Under the pieces are notes generated by a model. The model searched no databases. It saw only the letters and a program-made list of their open reading frames with translations, and was not told the origin of the DNA. A stretch of DNA of 64,000 nucleotides. It comes from Celoporthe dispersa. Its lineage: Eukaryota; Ascomycota; Sordariomycetes; Diaporthales; Cryphonectriaceae. Positions 1 through 11,234 of the stretch are shown here, in pieces. The stretch is taken from positions 1,426,001 to 1,490,000 of the forward strand of contig WAID01000006.1 in the NCBI GenBank assembly GCA_016584495.1. Reading direction: 5' to 3'. The translations under genes were made by a program, and so were the position numbers. Position 1 is the stretch's first letter, and every line of letters starts with the position of its first letter.

Positions 1-16
1 GGATGCACGGACGCAC

Positions 17-145
17 CTCGAGCAGTTTGTACACGGCGCGGCTCTTGAGCCCTTGCACCTTGGCCGTGCGGGCATACTGGTCGCGGGACTGCCGAGCTTT
101 CCATTGTGAGTTTGACGACGAGCTCCGTACGGTCGATCGGGGCAT
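17..145 (-). CDS. FtsJ-like rRNA 2'-O-methyltransferase, MRM2-like, 5' end only
   Basis: Only the N-terminal part lies in the window. The frame starting at the ATG at 145 (minus strand) reads through a Ser-rich leader into NSQWKARQSRDQY, then AKVQGLKSRAVYKLLE. This basic start with a K-S-R-A-x-Y/F-K-L motif is typical of FtsJ/RrmJ-family ribose methyltransferases, and its wording is closest to fungal mitochondrial MRM2 (established family pattern). A GTGCGT donor follows directly at 16, so the next exon is outside the window. MRM2 methylates a uridine of the mitochondrial large rRNA. The same frame stays open upstream of 145 as far as a TGA near 265, with Arg/Ser/Ala-rich residues that could belong to a mitochondrial presequence supplied through an upstream exon. 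The true start is therefore uncertain. Confidence 0.6.
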
Positions 146-1062
146 GGGCCTGCAGCTCGGGCACGTCCATCTCGGCCATGCTGACGACGGCACTGAACGG
201 TGGGCGGCGGCGCTTGGTGGTGTGGTGAGCGCGAGACGGCTCAGCGCGGAGGCGAGAGCCTCTCACTGAGCAGTCCGCGGCATGACTGGCCGCCTAGCAC
301 AGGCTGCATTGGGATGAGGTGGACGCTGTCAGATGGCTGTTTTCATAGCATCTAGCATAAAAAAGAAGAAGAAAAACGACACCCAGTGGTAGGTCTTGTG
401 TCGGAGAGCAAGGCTGGAAGGTGGTTTATGTCGTGTGTGCAAACAGTAGAGAATGAGTGGTCAACTGAAAAATCCCGGTTACTGTATGAAAAAAGGTCGC
501 GCTAATGAAAATCCCCACTACCAACATCAGCAACATCAGCAACTAGAATTGAATCAGAGCTGCTTCTTCGCACACCACAAGAGAAAATTCTTCATATGGA
601 AAAGCCGTTGAGGCAAAATGATAAATTTCAGAAGGACCTGTCCATCTCATGAGCCTCTTCATTTGCTCAAGTGATTGGATTTCCTTCGCCCAACTCCGTG
701 CTGGCCCGAGACAAACGGACACCAAGAAATCTCCTTCAGCACGTCATTTAGCTTGTTGCCAACTCACAGCATGTAGATTGCAGTATGATCAATTTAGTAT
801 TGCTTCTGGTCCGAGGCTAAAAAAACCTATCTATCGGGCCCATGGTCAAACATCCCATAAAACCTTTCGCCGTATTCCGGAGGCCTCTGTTCCTAAACGC
901 CATTTCATCACCGAAGGAAAAAGACAAAGAGCAGAGCAATATAAACGCCGGGTTTAATGCGGTAAATGCAGGTTCTCAACCGGTTAGCTGTCACCGTCCA
1001 CCATACTTTCCTGGCTACAAGGTGTGTACACATCGCACAGCGATCACTATCATGCAGGATAA
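146..1062. other. Intergenic region
   Basis: It lies between the 5' end of the MRM2-like gene and the 3' end of the coiled-coil gene, so it holds the promoter of the former and the 3' UTR of the latter. It is AT-richer than the flanking exons, with A-rich runs around 360-380 and 480-500. Short open frames on both strands show no recognisable protein pattern. Confidence 0.5.
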
Positions 1063-3099
1063 TCAAGCCAAGAAGCTGGCACCCACACCTCTTCGGTCCT
1101 TCTTCAACGGCGAGAAGGACTTGCGCGGGAATGCTCCCCGCGCCAGAGAAGCAACCGGACCTTTTCTTGCAGCTTTGATACCCATGGGCTTCCGCTTAGT
1201 CGTAGCAGTCGCAACAGTAGGCACAGAGGGATTCGCCTCACCTGCATCCTCGTCCTTGTCGAATAGCGTCCCCTTGTTGCTGGCTCCGAGAAGCTTGCGC
1301 TTCTTCTTCTTGGGCTCCGGGTTGTGCGAGCTGGCATTCGACGTGTCTGCAGAGCTGATGACAGTCGACAGGGGCTTCTTGTTGGCGGTCACGTCATCTG
1401 TAGAGGCATTCTCCTTTTCGGTTGCCTCTGTCTCTTCGGTGGTCTTGTCAAGTGTGGAAGAGCTGTTGGTGGCAACAGTCTTGTTGGGCGAGAATTCCAT
1501 CAAGGCCTGCGCCTTGGGCCTGCCGCGGGCCTTCTTCTGATCCGCTGCTGCCGGTTTGGACTTGGTTGCCTTGAGAGCCTTGGCCACTGATTTGGCGGGC
1601 TGCTTGTCGGCAACAGGGAATTCCTCCGCCGGCTCGGCCTCGGGCTCGATGATTGGTGCAGCAGGGCCTCCTTTGCCCTCGAGGATAGAAGGTTCTTCCG
1701 CTTCCTCCTCTATCGTCTCGCTCAAGGTGATGGTATTCGATTTGTTGAGGAAGGGCGTGATGGAGAAGGTGGACTTCTCGCCGACTGTGGTGAGCTCAAG
1801 ACCTGCTCTCTTCTTAAGAGGGCGCTTTGTCTTTCCTTCCATGTGGCCAGGGGTATCCAGCATCATGTCGTCCACGCTGATCTCGTTCACCCGCCGCTTC
1901 TTTCCGGCCTGAGCCTTGCTCGGGGCCTTCTTTGGCTCATCATTGGGCTTGATGGGCACATTTGTCGTTGTCGTGCGAGCTTGGGTCAGCTCGGCCCGGG
2001 CTTCCTTGAGCTCACCACGCGTCTCGCGCAATTTGCCCTTGAACTCCTCGATGCGCTGCGTCAGCATCTCAATCTGGTCTCGTGAAGCAGCAGCTTCCTT
2101 TTCGCTGGCCCGCTGCGCCCGTTCAGCCTCGCGCTTCTCGGACGCCAGCTCCTGCTCCAGCTCCTTGACTTTTTCCTTGAGCTCGGTCTGGTCCTTTCCG
2201 TCATCGCTGTGCTGTGAGCGCTTAGCCTTCTGAGCCGCGCGCTTTTCATCGGCCAGCTTCTTCTCCAGATCCGCGACCTGCTGGCGCAGCTCGCCTTCGA
2301 CATCGCTCTGCACTTTCTGGTGCACCTTGTCGGCCTTCTCGGAGGTCTTCTGCTCATCTGCTAGCCTCTTCTCCAGGTCGGCGACCTGCTGTCGAAGCTT
2401 GTCTTCTGCGCTGCTCTGCGCCTTGCTCTGGGTTTTCCTAGCCTTCTCGGCAGCTTTCTGCTCTGCCGCGAGCTTCTCCTCTAGTTCGGTCACGCGTAAT
2501 CGGAGCTCATCCTCAACCTCACGATCCTGGCTGTCGCTGCGCTGCAGTGCCTTTTGGGTGGTGCGCTTCTCGTTGGCAAGTTCGACCTCGAGAGTGTTGA
2601 GCTGGCGCTCGAGCGCCAGCTTCTCGGCTAGGACATCTTTTTGGTGGGAAAGCTGTGAGCGCAGATGGTCGATCTCGGGTTTCAGTACGGCCAGCTCGCG
2701 AGAGAGGGCGAGCTTCTCTGCTAGGGTCTTTGCGGTATCCTCGGACATGTTGCTCGCACATAGTAGCTCGGCCTGCGAAAGGTTAGAAATGCCTCACTAG
2801 CTGGGGCACAGCAGGTCTAGGTTCAAGCGGATCTGTCGCACCTTGAGTTCTGACTGCTGTCGCGTTTGCGACCGTAGTTGTACCTCCTGGCTGATGCACG
2901 TCTGGTTCATATGATCAAGTTGGATGTGTATCTCGTCATACTTTTCTGAAAGTTGGCTGATCTGGCTGATTTTGTCCGTGAGTTGATCTCGTACCGCGGC
3001 CACCTCATCCTGGAGGACCACAACGCGTAGCTTCAGGCGTCGCGCCTCCTCATCTTTGACTACGAGGTCTGTCTGATGCATGGTGTCTTGGTAGCTCAT
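1063..3099 (-). CDS. Coiled-coil protein, possible kinetochore/monopolin (Lrs4/Mde4-like) factor
   Basis: Two exons, 3099-2842 and 2772-1063, are joined across a 69-nt intron (donor AAG|GTGCGA, branch CTAAC, acceptor CGCAG). Phase 0 is kept and the spliced protein is about 655 aa. Residues about 10-85 and 95-340 are heptad-like and rich in Glu, Lys, Leu and Arg, with repeated units of the type VADLEKKLADE, giving a long coiled coil. The second half is Ser/Pro/Lys-rich and disordered. It contains basic KKRR and KKKKRK patches suggesting nuclear import, and it ends in SFSPLKKDRRGVGASFLA. An N-terminal coiled coil with a basic SP-rich tail is seen in kinetochore and spindle proteins such as Lrs4/Mde4, but no diagnostic motif confirms this, so the role is a guess. 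The start is the first ATG. The frame is open further upstream to about 3160, and an extra 5' exon is possible. Confidence 0.7.
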
Positions 3100-3823
3100 G
3101 TCTAATATGTGAATCTCTTGCGTTCTCTGCTTGTGGGAGAGAGACTCTGTTAGCAGATACAGGCGTCAATTGAATGTTACTGTTGTTGTCGTGACGTGCC
3201 TGTTCTTGGTCCATGTTTACATGGTCCGTTGCGACGCGACACTGTGCCACAGCCCGGATGCCCATATGTATTGGAGATGGGAATAAAGAAAGAAGTTTCC
3301 AGAGAATAAAAGGTGCGGAGGGAGGAGGAGCGATAATATCCTGTCGTCTCGAAGGGGAGGATTGGTTGAGTAGGGTGTACGCTATTGCCTGAGAAGAGAG
3401 AATGTGGGTGTGCGCTGAAGTTGGCAGACGGCAGGCGGCGGTCGGGCATGAGCTCTAACGTTGCGTGCGGGAAAGACGCTCGGACCACAATAACATACTT
3501 CTATATTGGGACTAGCGGAAACCCCACCCACCGAAACGGGGACAGGGGTCGGACCCTGCCCAGGATTGACGTCTTAGCGTTGCGTGGCCCTAGCTCTAGA
3601 CATTTGGCTTGAGGCCAGCTGTTGATGAAAGCTAACGACAACAACCGTTTACAGCACACACCACCACACCTCAGTCCTTCCTTTCACCACGACGAAGACT
3701 GCCACCATCCTGCAGCTGGTGTTGTCAGTTGGCCAAAAAGGCTGGTGCCCAATTGCACACATTCTACTGTCTTTTTCGTCCTCCTCTGTCCTCTCTTGGG
3801 AATCCATTCTATTGCATTTCAAG
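3100..3823. promoter_or_regulatory. Divergent promoter region of the coiled-coil gene and OST3
   Basis: The two flanking genes point away from each other, so this 724-bp interval must carry both 5' UTRs and promoters. Pyrimidine-rich tracts (around 3760-3800) lie just upstream of the OST3 start, as is common before fungal translation starts. Open frames here (for example on the minus strand at 3177-3488) have no protein-like pattern. Confidence 0.5.
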
Positions 3824-4997
3824 ATGCGTTGGTCCTCGGTCCTCCTCCCCTTCTCCCTGCTCTTTTCTGGCGTCTTAGCCAAGGAAGACAGTGGACGATT
3901 CGCCGAATTCCACTCCAAGGCCCTAGCCTCCTCTCCTATCAAGTTCAGCGATGCCTCCTACAAAGAAATCACTGCTGCGCCACGCGACTACTCCTTTGCA
4001 GTCCTCCTGACTGCTATCGACCCCCGCTTTGGCTGTCAGATGTGCCGTGAATTCGGCCCTGAGTGGGACCTGCTCAGCAGCTCTTGGACAAAAGGTGATA
4101 AGGCTGGCCAGTCAAAGGTGATCTTTGGTACACTGGACTTCAATGATGGCCGTGAGACCTTCATGTCGGTAAGTCAATGATCACAGGCTCCATTGCTCTT
4201 CTTAGGATTATAGGTCTAATACAAGTTCCCTTGCAGCTCGGCCTCCAGACAGCTCCTGTCCTCCTCTACTTCCAACCTACTGTCGGCGAATTTGCAGTCT
4301 CCCGATCTGATCCTCTGCGCTTCGACTTCTCCTCTGGGTTCGTAATCCTACCCATAAACCTTCAGACCCTCCTTTACATCTTCTGACAAACAAAACAGGC
4401 AGCCTTCTGCTGAATCTGTGCGCGACTGGATCGTTCGACACACTCCTGGTCGCCCTCATCCTGAATTCAAGAGACCCACCAACTACATCGGAGCAATTGT
4501 TACAGTCGTTGTCCTCTCTTTCTTGGCAACACTGGCCTATGTTATCTGGCCCCTGGTCAATGAATATCTCTTCAATCGCAAGGTCATGATGCTCCTGAGC
4601 CTTTCCTTCATCCTCCTGCAGGTGGGCGGCTTCATGTACAACAACATCCGCAATACCCCCTACGTCGGACAGGACGGCCGTGGCCACATCTCATACTTTG
4701 CTGGGGGTTTTCAGAGCCAGTTTGGGATGGAGTCTCAGATTATATCGACCCTGTGTAGGTTATCCTTGAGACTCTCTTGTTCTTTTGGCCTGGCTAACAT
4801 CCTGTCACACAGATGGCTTCCTCGCACTCACAGCTATCGTGCTGGGCGATAGGATTCCCCGCTACGCCTCCAAGAACGTGCAACAGGTCGCTGTCATCAC
4901 CACTGGCGTTGCCATGCTACTGATCTACAGCTTCCTCCTCAGCATCTTCCGCATGAAGAATGGCGGCTATCCATTTTCGCTTCCGCCTTTCCTGTGA
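3824..4997 (+). CDS. OST3: Oligosaccharyltransferase subunit OST3/OST6
   Basis: Four exons: 3824-4168, 4237-4337, 4399-4754 and 4813-4997. All junctions are GT-AG and phases agree, giving 328 aa. The protein has a signal peptide (residues 1-19). A luminal thioredoxin-like domain follows, with the CxxC redox motif GCQMC near residue 70. Four membrane spans then lie about 169-192, 201-220, 262-275 and 286-307. This is the exact architecture of OST3/OST6, the subunits of the ER oligosaccharyltransferase that hold acceptor proteins through mixed disulfides during N-glycosylation. The DWIVRHTPGRPHPEF stretch before the first span is also typical. The length matches the family (about 320-350 aa). 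No frame damage is seen. Confidence 0.93.
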
Positions 4998-7900
4998 GGT
5001 CGGTGAGGTGGATATCGCGTGGAAGAAGGCTCGCATCAGACGAGAGGTGCGCTCAAATCATTGCAGTCGGGTTGCGGCTCTGGAAAAGGGAAATTGCTGG
5101 AGCATTGTCGAAGCCTTGTCGTTGCGATTGCTGCAGCTGGAGATACAATCTCTTTTCGGAGGCCATTCTATTCTTTCCAGCATACACCAAGCAATGTCAC
5201 TGTACAATAGAGGAACAGCGTCCCTATGTGGACATGACGATACAAAAGTTCATTGTATTTTTCTTACGAGACTGTCTGTGCCTGCTCTATGCAGCGACTA
5301 TGTCTTCCTCTGTTGCCATGTGCATGCACAACATTGTGAGTTCAGCAAAGCGCTCTGGTGTGTCAAGGATCTTCGGCTTTGTGTGATTGCGGTGCAGGTG
5401 CACGCAGCCTCATCTAAATTTTTGCACAGGAGCAAAACCCAGTGACTGGCAGTCAATGTCTAGCCTAGGCCCTTGGGACAGACTGTAGGTACAACTCGCC
5501 CTGCTTTTCCAACCTGGGAAGCAAACTTAATGCATCCTGTGGGTGAGGCTGACTGTTGTGATTTTGCTTTATAGACTCCCTTCCAAGGTTGTGACCTCAA
5601 TTGTCCATCTTGGCCTGCCAACGTTGCGCGTACACAGTCTTGGAACACTGAGTTAATAGAAATATATTCCTCCTCAGGGACTAGACCAACAAATTGAGCT
5701 CTCAGAAGATGGCCCAATAATTTAAAGCTCCCGAATTGGCTTTTATAGTGACAGAAGGTGGTAGCTAGCGGCCGTAAGAAAAGAGGGAAGGGAGGGGACA
5801 ATTGGGGCCTGGGACCATAGACAAAATTGCCTGAACAAGAAAGGAATGAAGAATAAAGTCTTACTGAGACAGAGGTCAATTGAGACCCGTTTCAAAAATC
5901 AAATAGGATGTATATGTCGATCAGTGTTTATCAGCGGAATATCTGAACACTCTAGCGAGCTGCTCAATAGGACCCCCGCCTATGATTGTTTTCAGAGTTT
6001 TTTCATGGACTGATATGACCGATCAATAGGTCCGTTAGAATTTCGGGTTTACACCAGTTGGAGGGAAGCTTATCTGAGCATCGCCCTGGGTGCTGTGACA
6101 TGATGATATTTGGAACAGCATAGGAAATAGTAACAGCTATTCCTTCATCTATTCGCACCAAAGAGATACGAACCCATAAAGAAAGTTGGTTCAGAAGATT
6201 CGAATACTATAGGATCACTCAGCTTAGCTCAGATGACCTGACGTCGTCGTCAACTCCCGAGCAATTTTCAGAGATAGGGCGAAGACGGTCACACTGCATC
6301 CAAGGTCGTGTCTGACGAGGCTGACATTTTTCGAGGCGGATGGAACAGAAGGAAGGCCAGGGTATATGAAAATAATTTGCAATTGATGAACTTGAATTTG
6401 CCCGTATGATCATGTTCCAAGGTTGTTGGTTCGAACGCCACCAACCGGGCAGAAGCGATAATATCATGACATCCTAGCCAAGCAATATCCCGCCTGCGTT
6501 GCAGATATACATGGGACGTTTGAAGTTACGACTAGCCAACAGGCAGGGCTGAGGTGCCCAGAGTAGGACGCGTAGACCAGACAGGGCACGGCATGGTCTC
6601 TGGACTGAGCCCCTGCTCGCGCAGCCTTTGGTAATGGTAGCTATTAGCAGCAAGCATACATCTTCGCACGGAGAAGTAGAGATCGTGGGAACAGGGTTTC
6701 AGACCGCCCCGTCCTTGAGTTTCTCAAGTTTTGGAAGCCCACACAAAGATATCCCGCCCATCCTTCGGACACAAGTTACCGGTCCATCCAAGCCAAGCCC
6801 CAGGTGACCTTCCAAGATTGGTCCATAAACGGAAACCCCACGATACAGCACACTGGACTGGTTTCTTGGAACAGTTGGTTACCCTCGATTACAAGCGACG
6901 TATGGCTGGCAATCCTCCTACCGAAAGGCGGCGTCAACCTTGACCATCGCGCGGGAGGCACCCTAATGCTGCGCCGTCCCCAACGCGCCGCGGATCCCGC
7001 GTCGACGATGATCCTTCACCATTGAGTGCAAGTCACATGAGGCCATTGCCGCTACAGCCTCGCCTAGAAGATATCGCCTGTCGTAAGACGGCACCGCTGG
7101 CACACGCATCGTCGAGAGCCAGTCAAGTTTGAGACCGGGCAAAGCCTCAACGCTAATAGAGGAGTGCCGGGAGGAAGGACTGCCTTCGCGGACGAACGTG
7201 GATCGCCAAACTCGGAGGGCCTCGCATCTGGTCAGGTGGTGGATACTAGTGGGCCTCTAAAAGGCGACGAGAGGGTCCAGCCTGCAGCAGTCGAAGCTTG
7301 AAATCCGGTTGGGTATCTGCAAGGGACTCGTGCTGTAGGCTACACGACGAGCATCGGGAGATAGGGGTCTTCTGATGTCGATCACTCTCCCCGAGGGGCA
7401 CTAAGAAGCTGAGTATCGATCTAGGGGGGGTGGCAAAGTTTGTTTTGATATGGAATCGTTGGAAATCCTCAAGTGATCGACCGCTTCCGGGAGATCGATC
7501 GTGGCCCCGGCCATTACTCCGGCCGCCTCACAAGGCAGGAGAACAAAGTCCCCAGAGAATGTACATAGAGCAGAGAAGTTAAAGGATGCTTGGTATTCTT
7601 GTGACCTCCCGAGCAGCTCGCCCGCTGTTAGTTGGCGGAATTCCGTCAATTTCCCAGATTCGATAGACTGGGTACGAATCGGGAAGGGCTGAGGTCGTGG
7701 CTTGAACTATGAGCCCGAAAGCCTTGTGATGATGTCTTGTTTGAAATAGATGAAGAGCTGACATTGCACGCTTGTCTTATGTGACAATTGAGATGGTCTT
7801 AGTCATAAGGTCGCTACTGCTTTTGATCTGAGAGATTGAAGGATGAGCCGTGAATAGATGCTGTGTACCACATATACTGCAAATGCTAAGAACCCGAAAC

Positions 7901-8529
7901 GACCTCAGTGTTGCTTTCAAAATGGATTCACTCCGACACCAACCACAGGCCGGAGTTTCATTATGAAGATTAGCTTGCAGAATGTAGAATGGACCTGCCC
8001 GCGGCTTCACCAAGCCCGGTTGATAGTCCGACAAAAGTGAGGCGAGCAAAATGAGGCGGATCAAGGTGCCAATCAGCAGGGGTATTCACTCACCACGCTG
8101 CTACCCTGGAGATCTGTCAAGCTTCGCAACATATGCACTTCCCAGCAAATATTTTGGAGGGCCAGGTTCATGAGCACCCTTATTTGTTGGTCATATAGCG
8201 GTGTGAAGTTTTAAGGCGAACGTTCTTGAGACCATCCAAATTCTCGTGCAATCACAACATCTGGCTTTCTGGTGCTATGCGACAGCGATTTGCGAAATAC
8301 ATAGTCCGGAGCGGGAGTGACCCAGTTTTCAGCTCGCTAATATCGTATCAAGACAACATCCCTTCAAGCCCGAGTAGCAGGTAGAAAGGAAGCAAGACAC
8401 ATATAAATGACTTGTAGACGCCCTCGGATCATCATGCCCATAGCTATAGCTCTTCCACTTACGCATCGAAGCCCCTCACCTACCCCGTCCTCGTCCAAAG
8501 CTCTCCTCGCATACTGTAGCGGCTACGCG
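4998..8529. other. 3.5-kb intergenic region without a supported gene
   Basis: It holds the OST3 3' UTR at the left and the promoter of the small gene at the right. Open frames between are short, none resembles a known protein, and none joins to another through good splice sites. Candidates inspected were the minus-strand frames at 5460-5879, 7401-7649 and 7777-8064 and the plus-strand frame at 6804-7025. An imperfect hairpin with a TTCGAAC loop lies near 6420-6446 but is not part of a tRNA fold. A non-coding RNA cannot be excluded. Confidence 0.4.
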
Positions 8530-8983
8530 ATGTCGTACTCGTCAACTCCCATGAACAAATACTGGATTCCGTCGCAAGAAATCCATAAAAAGGTCATCAC
8601 ACAGGATCTCCAATACTATCTCGGGCCCCAGGCAACGGTGCGCCCGTTCACCCGCGAGGTGTGTCTAGATTCGTGCCCGACACTTGCTCAAAATCGTCCC
8701 TGACCAGGCTGTCAACACTAGGGGGAGGATGGCTTCCTCATCACCACACCTGGCCCTTGTCTATCCGATGTGAGCCTCGCTCGACCCAAGCCCAGTCATC
8801 CTTGTTGACGTAGGTGCCCAGGAACAAATCAACGACATCTGCGAAAAATCTCGTGATATGTGGGCATTGAAAGCTGCGGCCCGGGCAACCGAGCCATCAG
8901 ATAAGATACTGAAGCGACCGCTTCACCAGCCTGTGGTAATTGAGAAGGCCGGGTCACACGGTTCATCGAAAAACAGGAGGTAA
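8530..8983 (+). CDS. Small conserved fungal protein of unknown function
   Basis: Three exons (8530-8658, 8722-8769, 8822-8983) with GT-AG introns of 63 and 52 nt, all in phase 0, give 112 aa. The spliced frame reads smoothly across both joins, from FTRE into GEDGFLITTPGPCLSD and then EQINDICEKSRDMW. It ends in a basic tail and a TAA. There is no signal peptide or membrane span. The GEDGFLITTPGPCLSD wording seems familiar from unnamed conserved proteins of filamentous ascomycetes, but I cannot name a function. The middle exon is only 48 nt, which explains why simple ORF scanning misses the gene. An upstream 5' exon cannot be excluded, because the frame is open for about 120 nt before the chosen ATG. 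Confidence 0.7.
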
Positions 8984-9856
8984 TGGAAGCCTCTGGGCTC
9001 AGCGTGGTCCCAACAAGAGAGGCTCCCCAGCCACCGCCAATACTTCGAGGCGACCATCATCCTTGGCGTTCATAGGGTCTGCGCGGAAAGGTGTGCGGAG
9101 TTCAGCCAACGTTCTTGGTGTAAACACCCGACGGTGTTGGTCTAAATGAGTCGAGAAGCATGATGTTTCATTGAGAGCCATGGCCGTCAGCGCTTGGGTG
9201 GCCTAGACAAATGTTGGCTGTGTGGTCTCTTTGGGAAACGCGGTGATGTCGTGGAGCCAGCAAAAGACCGCCATCTGGCATGGGCCGTTTCAGCCAATAG
9301 TGGATACATCCATCCAGTATTGTGTCCCGCTGCAGCTTTAAAAAAGAAAAATCTGGATCTGCAGGGCGAACTTGCAGCGAATAGTCGGGAGGCTCCTTTG
9401 ATCCGATTTGCCGTGGCCACCGTTCGTTGCCCTCCATCCGTGACACTTCATCTGCGTCATGCGCACATTTGGCGACTAACGAGCGTAGCGCGATGGACGT
9501 CCTGCGTGAGCTGATTACCAAAACGGGGAGATGTTCGCGGCCCCGCTCAGTGCAGCGCAACCTTCTTGAACTTAGGATGTTACCGTTGGCCACGATCGGA
9601 AGGTCTGGCCAGGCTGGCGCGAAGCTCGGCAGCAGCAGTGTACCATTCACACCAAGAGGCCTGATCAACGGGCGCGAGGATACCGATACCACCATGATCC
9701 GGCTAACATGGTCCAGCCAATATCTTCTTTCTGTGGGGTCCTCCGTGCTTGGTGGTCCCATCGCCTCGAGCGATGACAGCAATGCGCCGCAGAGTCGCCC
9801 CGAAATCTCAACAGAGTATGCCCATTTCATTCGCTTTGAGCCTGCACGAACCGGCC
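8984..9856. other. Convergent intergenic region with an unexplained 230-codon open frame
   Basis: This is the tail-to-tail space between the small conserved gene and TEN1. A minus-strand frame is open from about 9860 to 9168 (up to 230 codons). A plus-strand frame (9427-9969) overlaps it. Neither shows a domain, a signal peptide or membrane segments, and neither can be linked to TEN1 by splice sites. I treat them as chance or decayed frames. Confidence 0.4.
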
Positions 9857-10412
9857 TCAAGTCACTTTTGACTTCCCACGCTTCGACTGAGGTTCGCTTG
9901 CCGTCACCATGCCGCCCAGGCAGGTTTCATACCGTACGACGTCCAAAGGCCCGGCAGACCACAGCATGAGGGCTTGCACCTGGACAGTGGAGACTTCCCT
10001 CTTGCGCTTGGAATGCCTGTTGAGTGGTTCCGGCGGTGTCGAGGCAATGTACCCAATTACATTCACCCACTGGCCGACTGATGTCTGCTCGCTGGTGAGC
10101 TTCTCCAAGACCAGGCGCACGTCCACCGATGCCTTGACCTCAGAGCATTTGGGGTAGTTGTATTGCAGGATCAATATCCCAGATGCAATCGAATATGAGG
10201 CTACGCTGAGACTGAGTTAGCCAGAACGTCCATGGCTCATGTCTCAAGGCCCTTTACGGCGAGATAGGTGCTTGAAAACCCTGCTACCGGCGGCCCTGTC
10301 TCTGAGATGGGAGGCTGACATACCATCCTAAGAAGCGAACCTTGTCTCCAAACCCACAAGATGGTAGAGATGACAAGAGAGTCAGCTTGGAAGGCACAGG
10401 ACTATGGGACAT
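9857..10412 (-). CDS. TEN1: CST complex telomere-capping subunit Ten1
   Basis: Two exons, 10412-10324 and 10205-9857, flank a 118-nt intron (donor GTATGT at 10323, CTAAC branch, acceptor CTCAG). Splicing restores FGDKVRFLGC followed by VASYSIASGILILQYNYP, giving 145 aa. The order is a short Leu/Ser strand, G-D-K-V-R-F-L-G-C, a Y-S-x-A-S-G strand, then VDVRLVLEKL and a conserved QWVNVIGYI strand. That is the single OB-fold of fungal Ten1. The VQVQALMLWSAGPLD block is the last strand and helix. Ten1 binds Stn1 and, with Cdc13/Ctc1, caps telomeres and regulates lagging-strand fill-in. The length fits (usually 120-160 aa). The tail after the OB fold is basic and Ser/Lys-rich. The frame is undamaged. 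Assigned by recognition of the OB-fold wording, not by a search. Confidence 0.85.
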
Positions 10413-11234
10413 CCTCAACGCCCACACACGATAAGACTTGCGGGCAAGCTCGACGTGTCTCCCACATCCATGATAGGAGCCAAGTCAAGCGTGATGGGAG
10501 GTTGATGAGAACTCGAAAAGTGAGAAGAGAAAGAGATACAGGGATCTGTAGGCGAAACACGGCGCTTTGTCGCACGTAGAATCGAGGCACTGGTGATGTG
10601 ATGGATGTTTGGGTGAAGTCACCACCACGGGCTCCCTTAGCCTAGCGACTGCCTGCAGCCTTCCTTCACTCAACCGGTTCAGGGCTAGGAAGTGACGACT
10701 GTTGTGACTTAGGTAAGCCATTGGTGGACTCCAGTCTCAGCGTCTGCTGACGGGTATGTCAGACGCACGGACCCAGTTGACGGCCTTCCTTTGGGTTGGG
10801 CCTAGCGCGTGGTGGGCATCACCCGGCCAGGTGCAAGGCCTGGACAAATCAAGCTTGCATCATAGTCTCGACAGCCACTTCTGCAGGCTTCCACCAGCAT
10901 CCCGCAAATTCACTCGACTGCCTTGCGATCAACGTGTAGACGCTGACGACGACCGGATCCCACGATATCTATCCCCCTCTCCTCCTAACAACGACTTTAC
11001 GAATACTCCCGGGCACAAGACGCTGCGACATAGCCGTGCGCCGGGCTCCTTGTTGTCATTGTCCAGATACCCCGCCGTTATCAGCAGGAGAGCCCAACCT
11101 AGAACCACCTGCCACGAGACCCTTTCATATCCCATCTCGAGCCACGCGATAAGCACATAGAACCATAGACTTCTCCTCCCTCGACACCTCAGTGACGCCG
11201 TCCTCCTTTGTGCACACCCGATACCGAACACAAG
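10413..11234. promoter_or_regulatory. Divergent promoter region of TEN1 and SNF7
   Basis: TEN1 runs left and SNF7 runs right, so this 822-bp interval carries both promoters. The SNF7-proximal part (about 10960-11235) is pyrimidine-rich and contains no in-frame upstream extension of SNF7. Open frames are short and unconvincing. Confidence 0.5.

Noticed and set aside
3147..3265. Upstream exon for the coiled-coil gene
   Set aside because: A GTAAAC donor at 3220 with the acceptor at 3147 creates a stop at the junction, and the alternative intron would be only 34 nt. The ATG at 3099 was kept.
5460..5879. 139-codon minus-strand open frame
   Set aside because: No protein-like pattern, domain or splice partner; the sequence is plain intergenic DNA in composition.
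6420..6446. tRNA T-arm-like hairpin with a TTCGAAC loop
   Set aside because: No acceptor, D or anticodon stems can be built around it.
9168..9860. 230-codon minus-strand open frame next to TEN1
   Set aside because: Its start is not clearly an ATG gene start, the residue pattern is Arg/Ser-rich without domains, and no splice sites join it to a neighbour. A plus frame overlaps it equally well.
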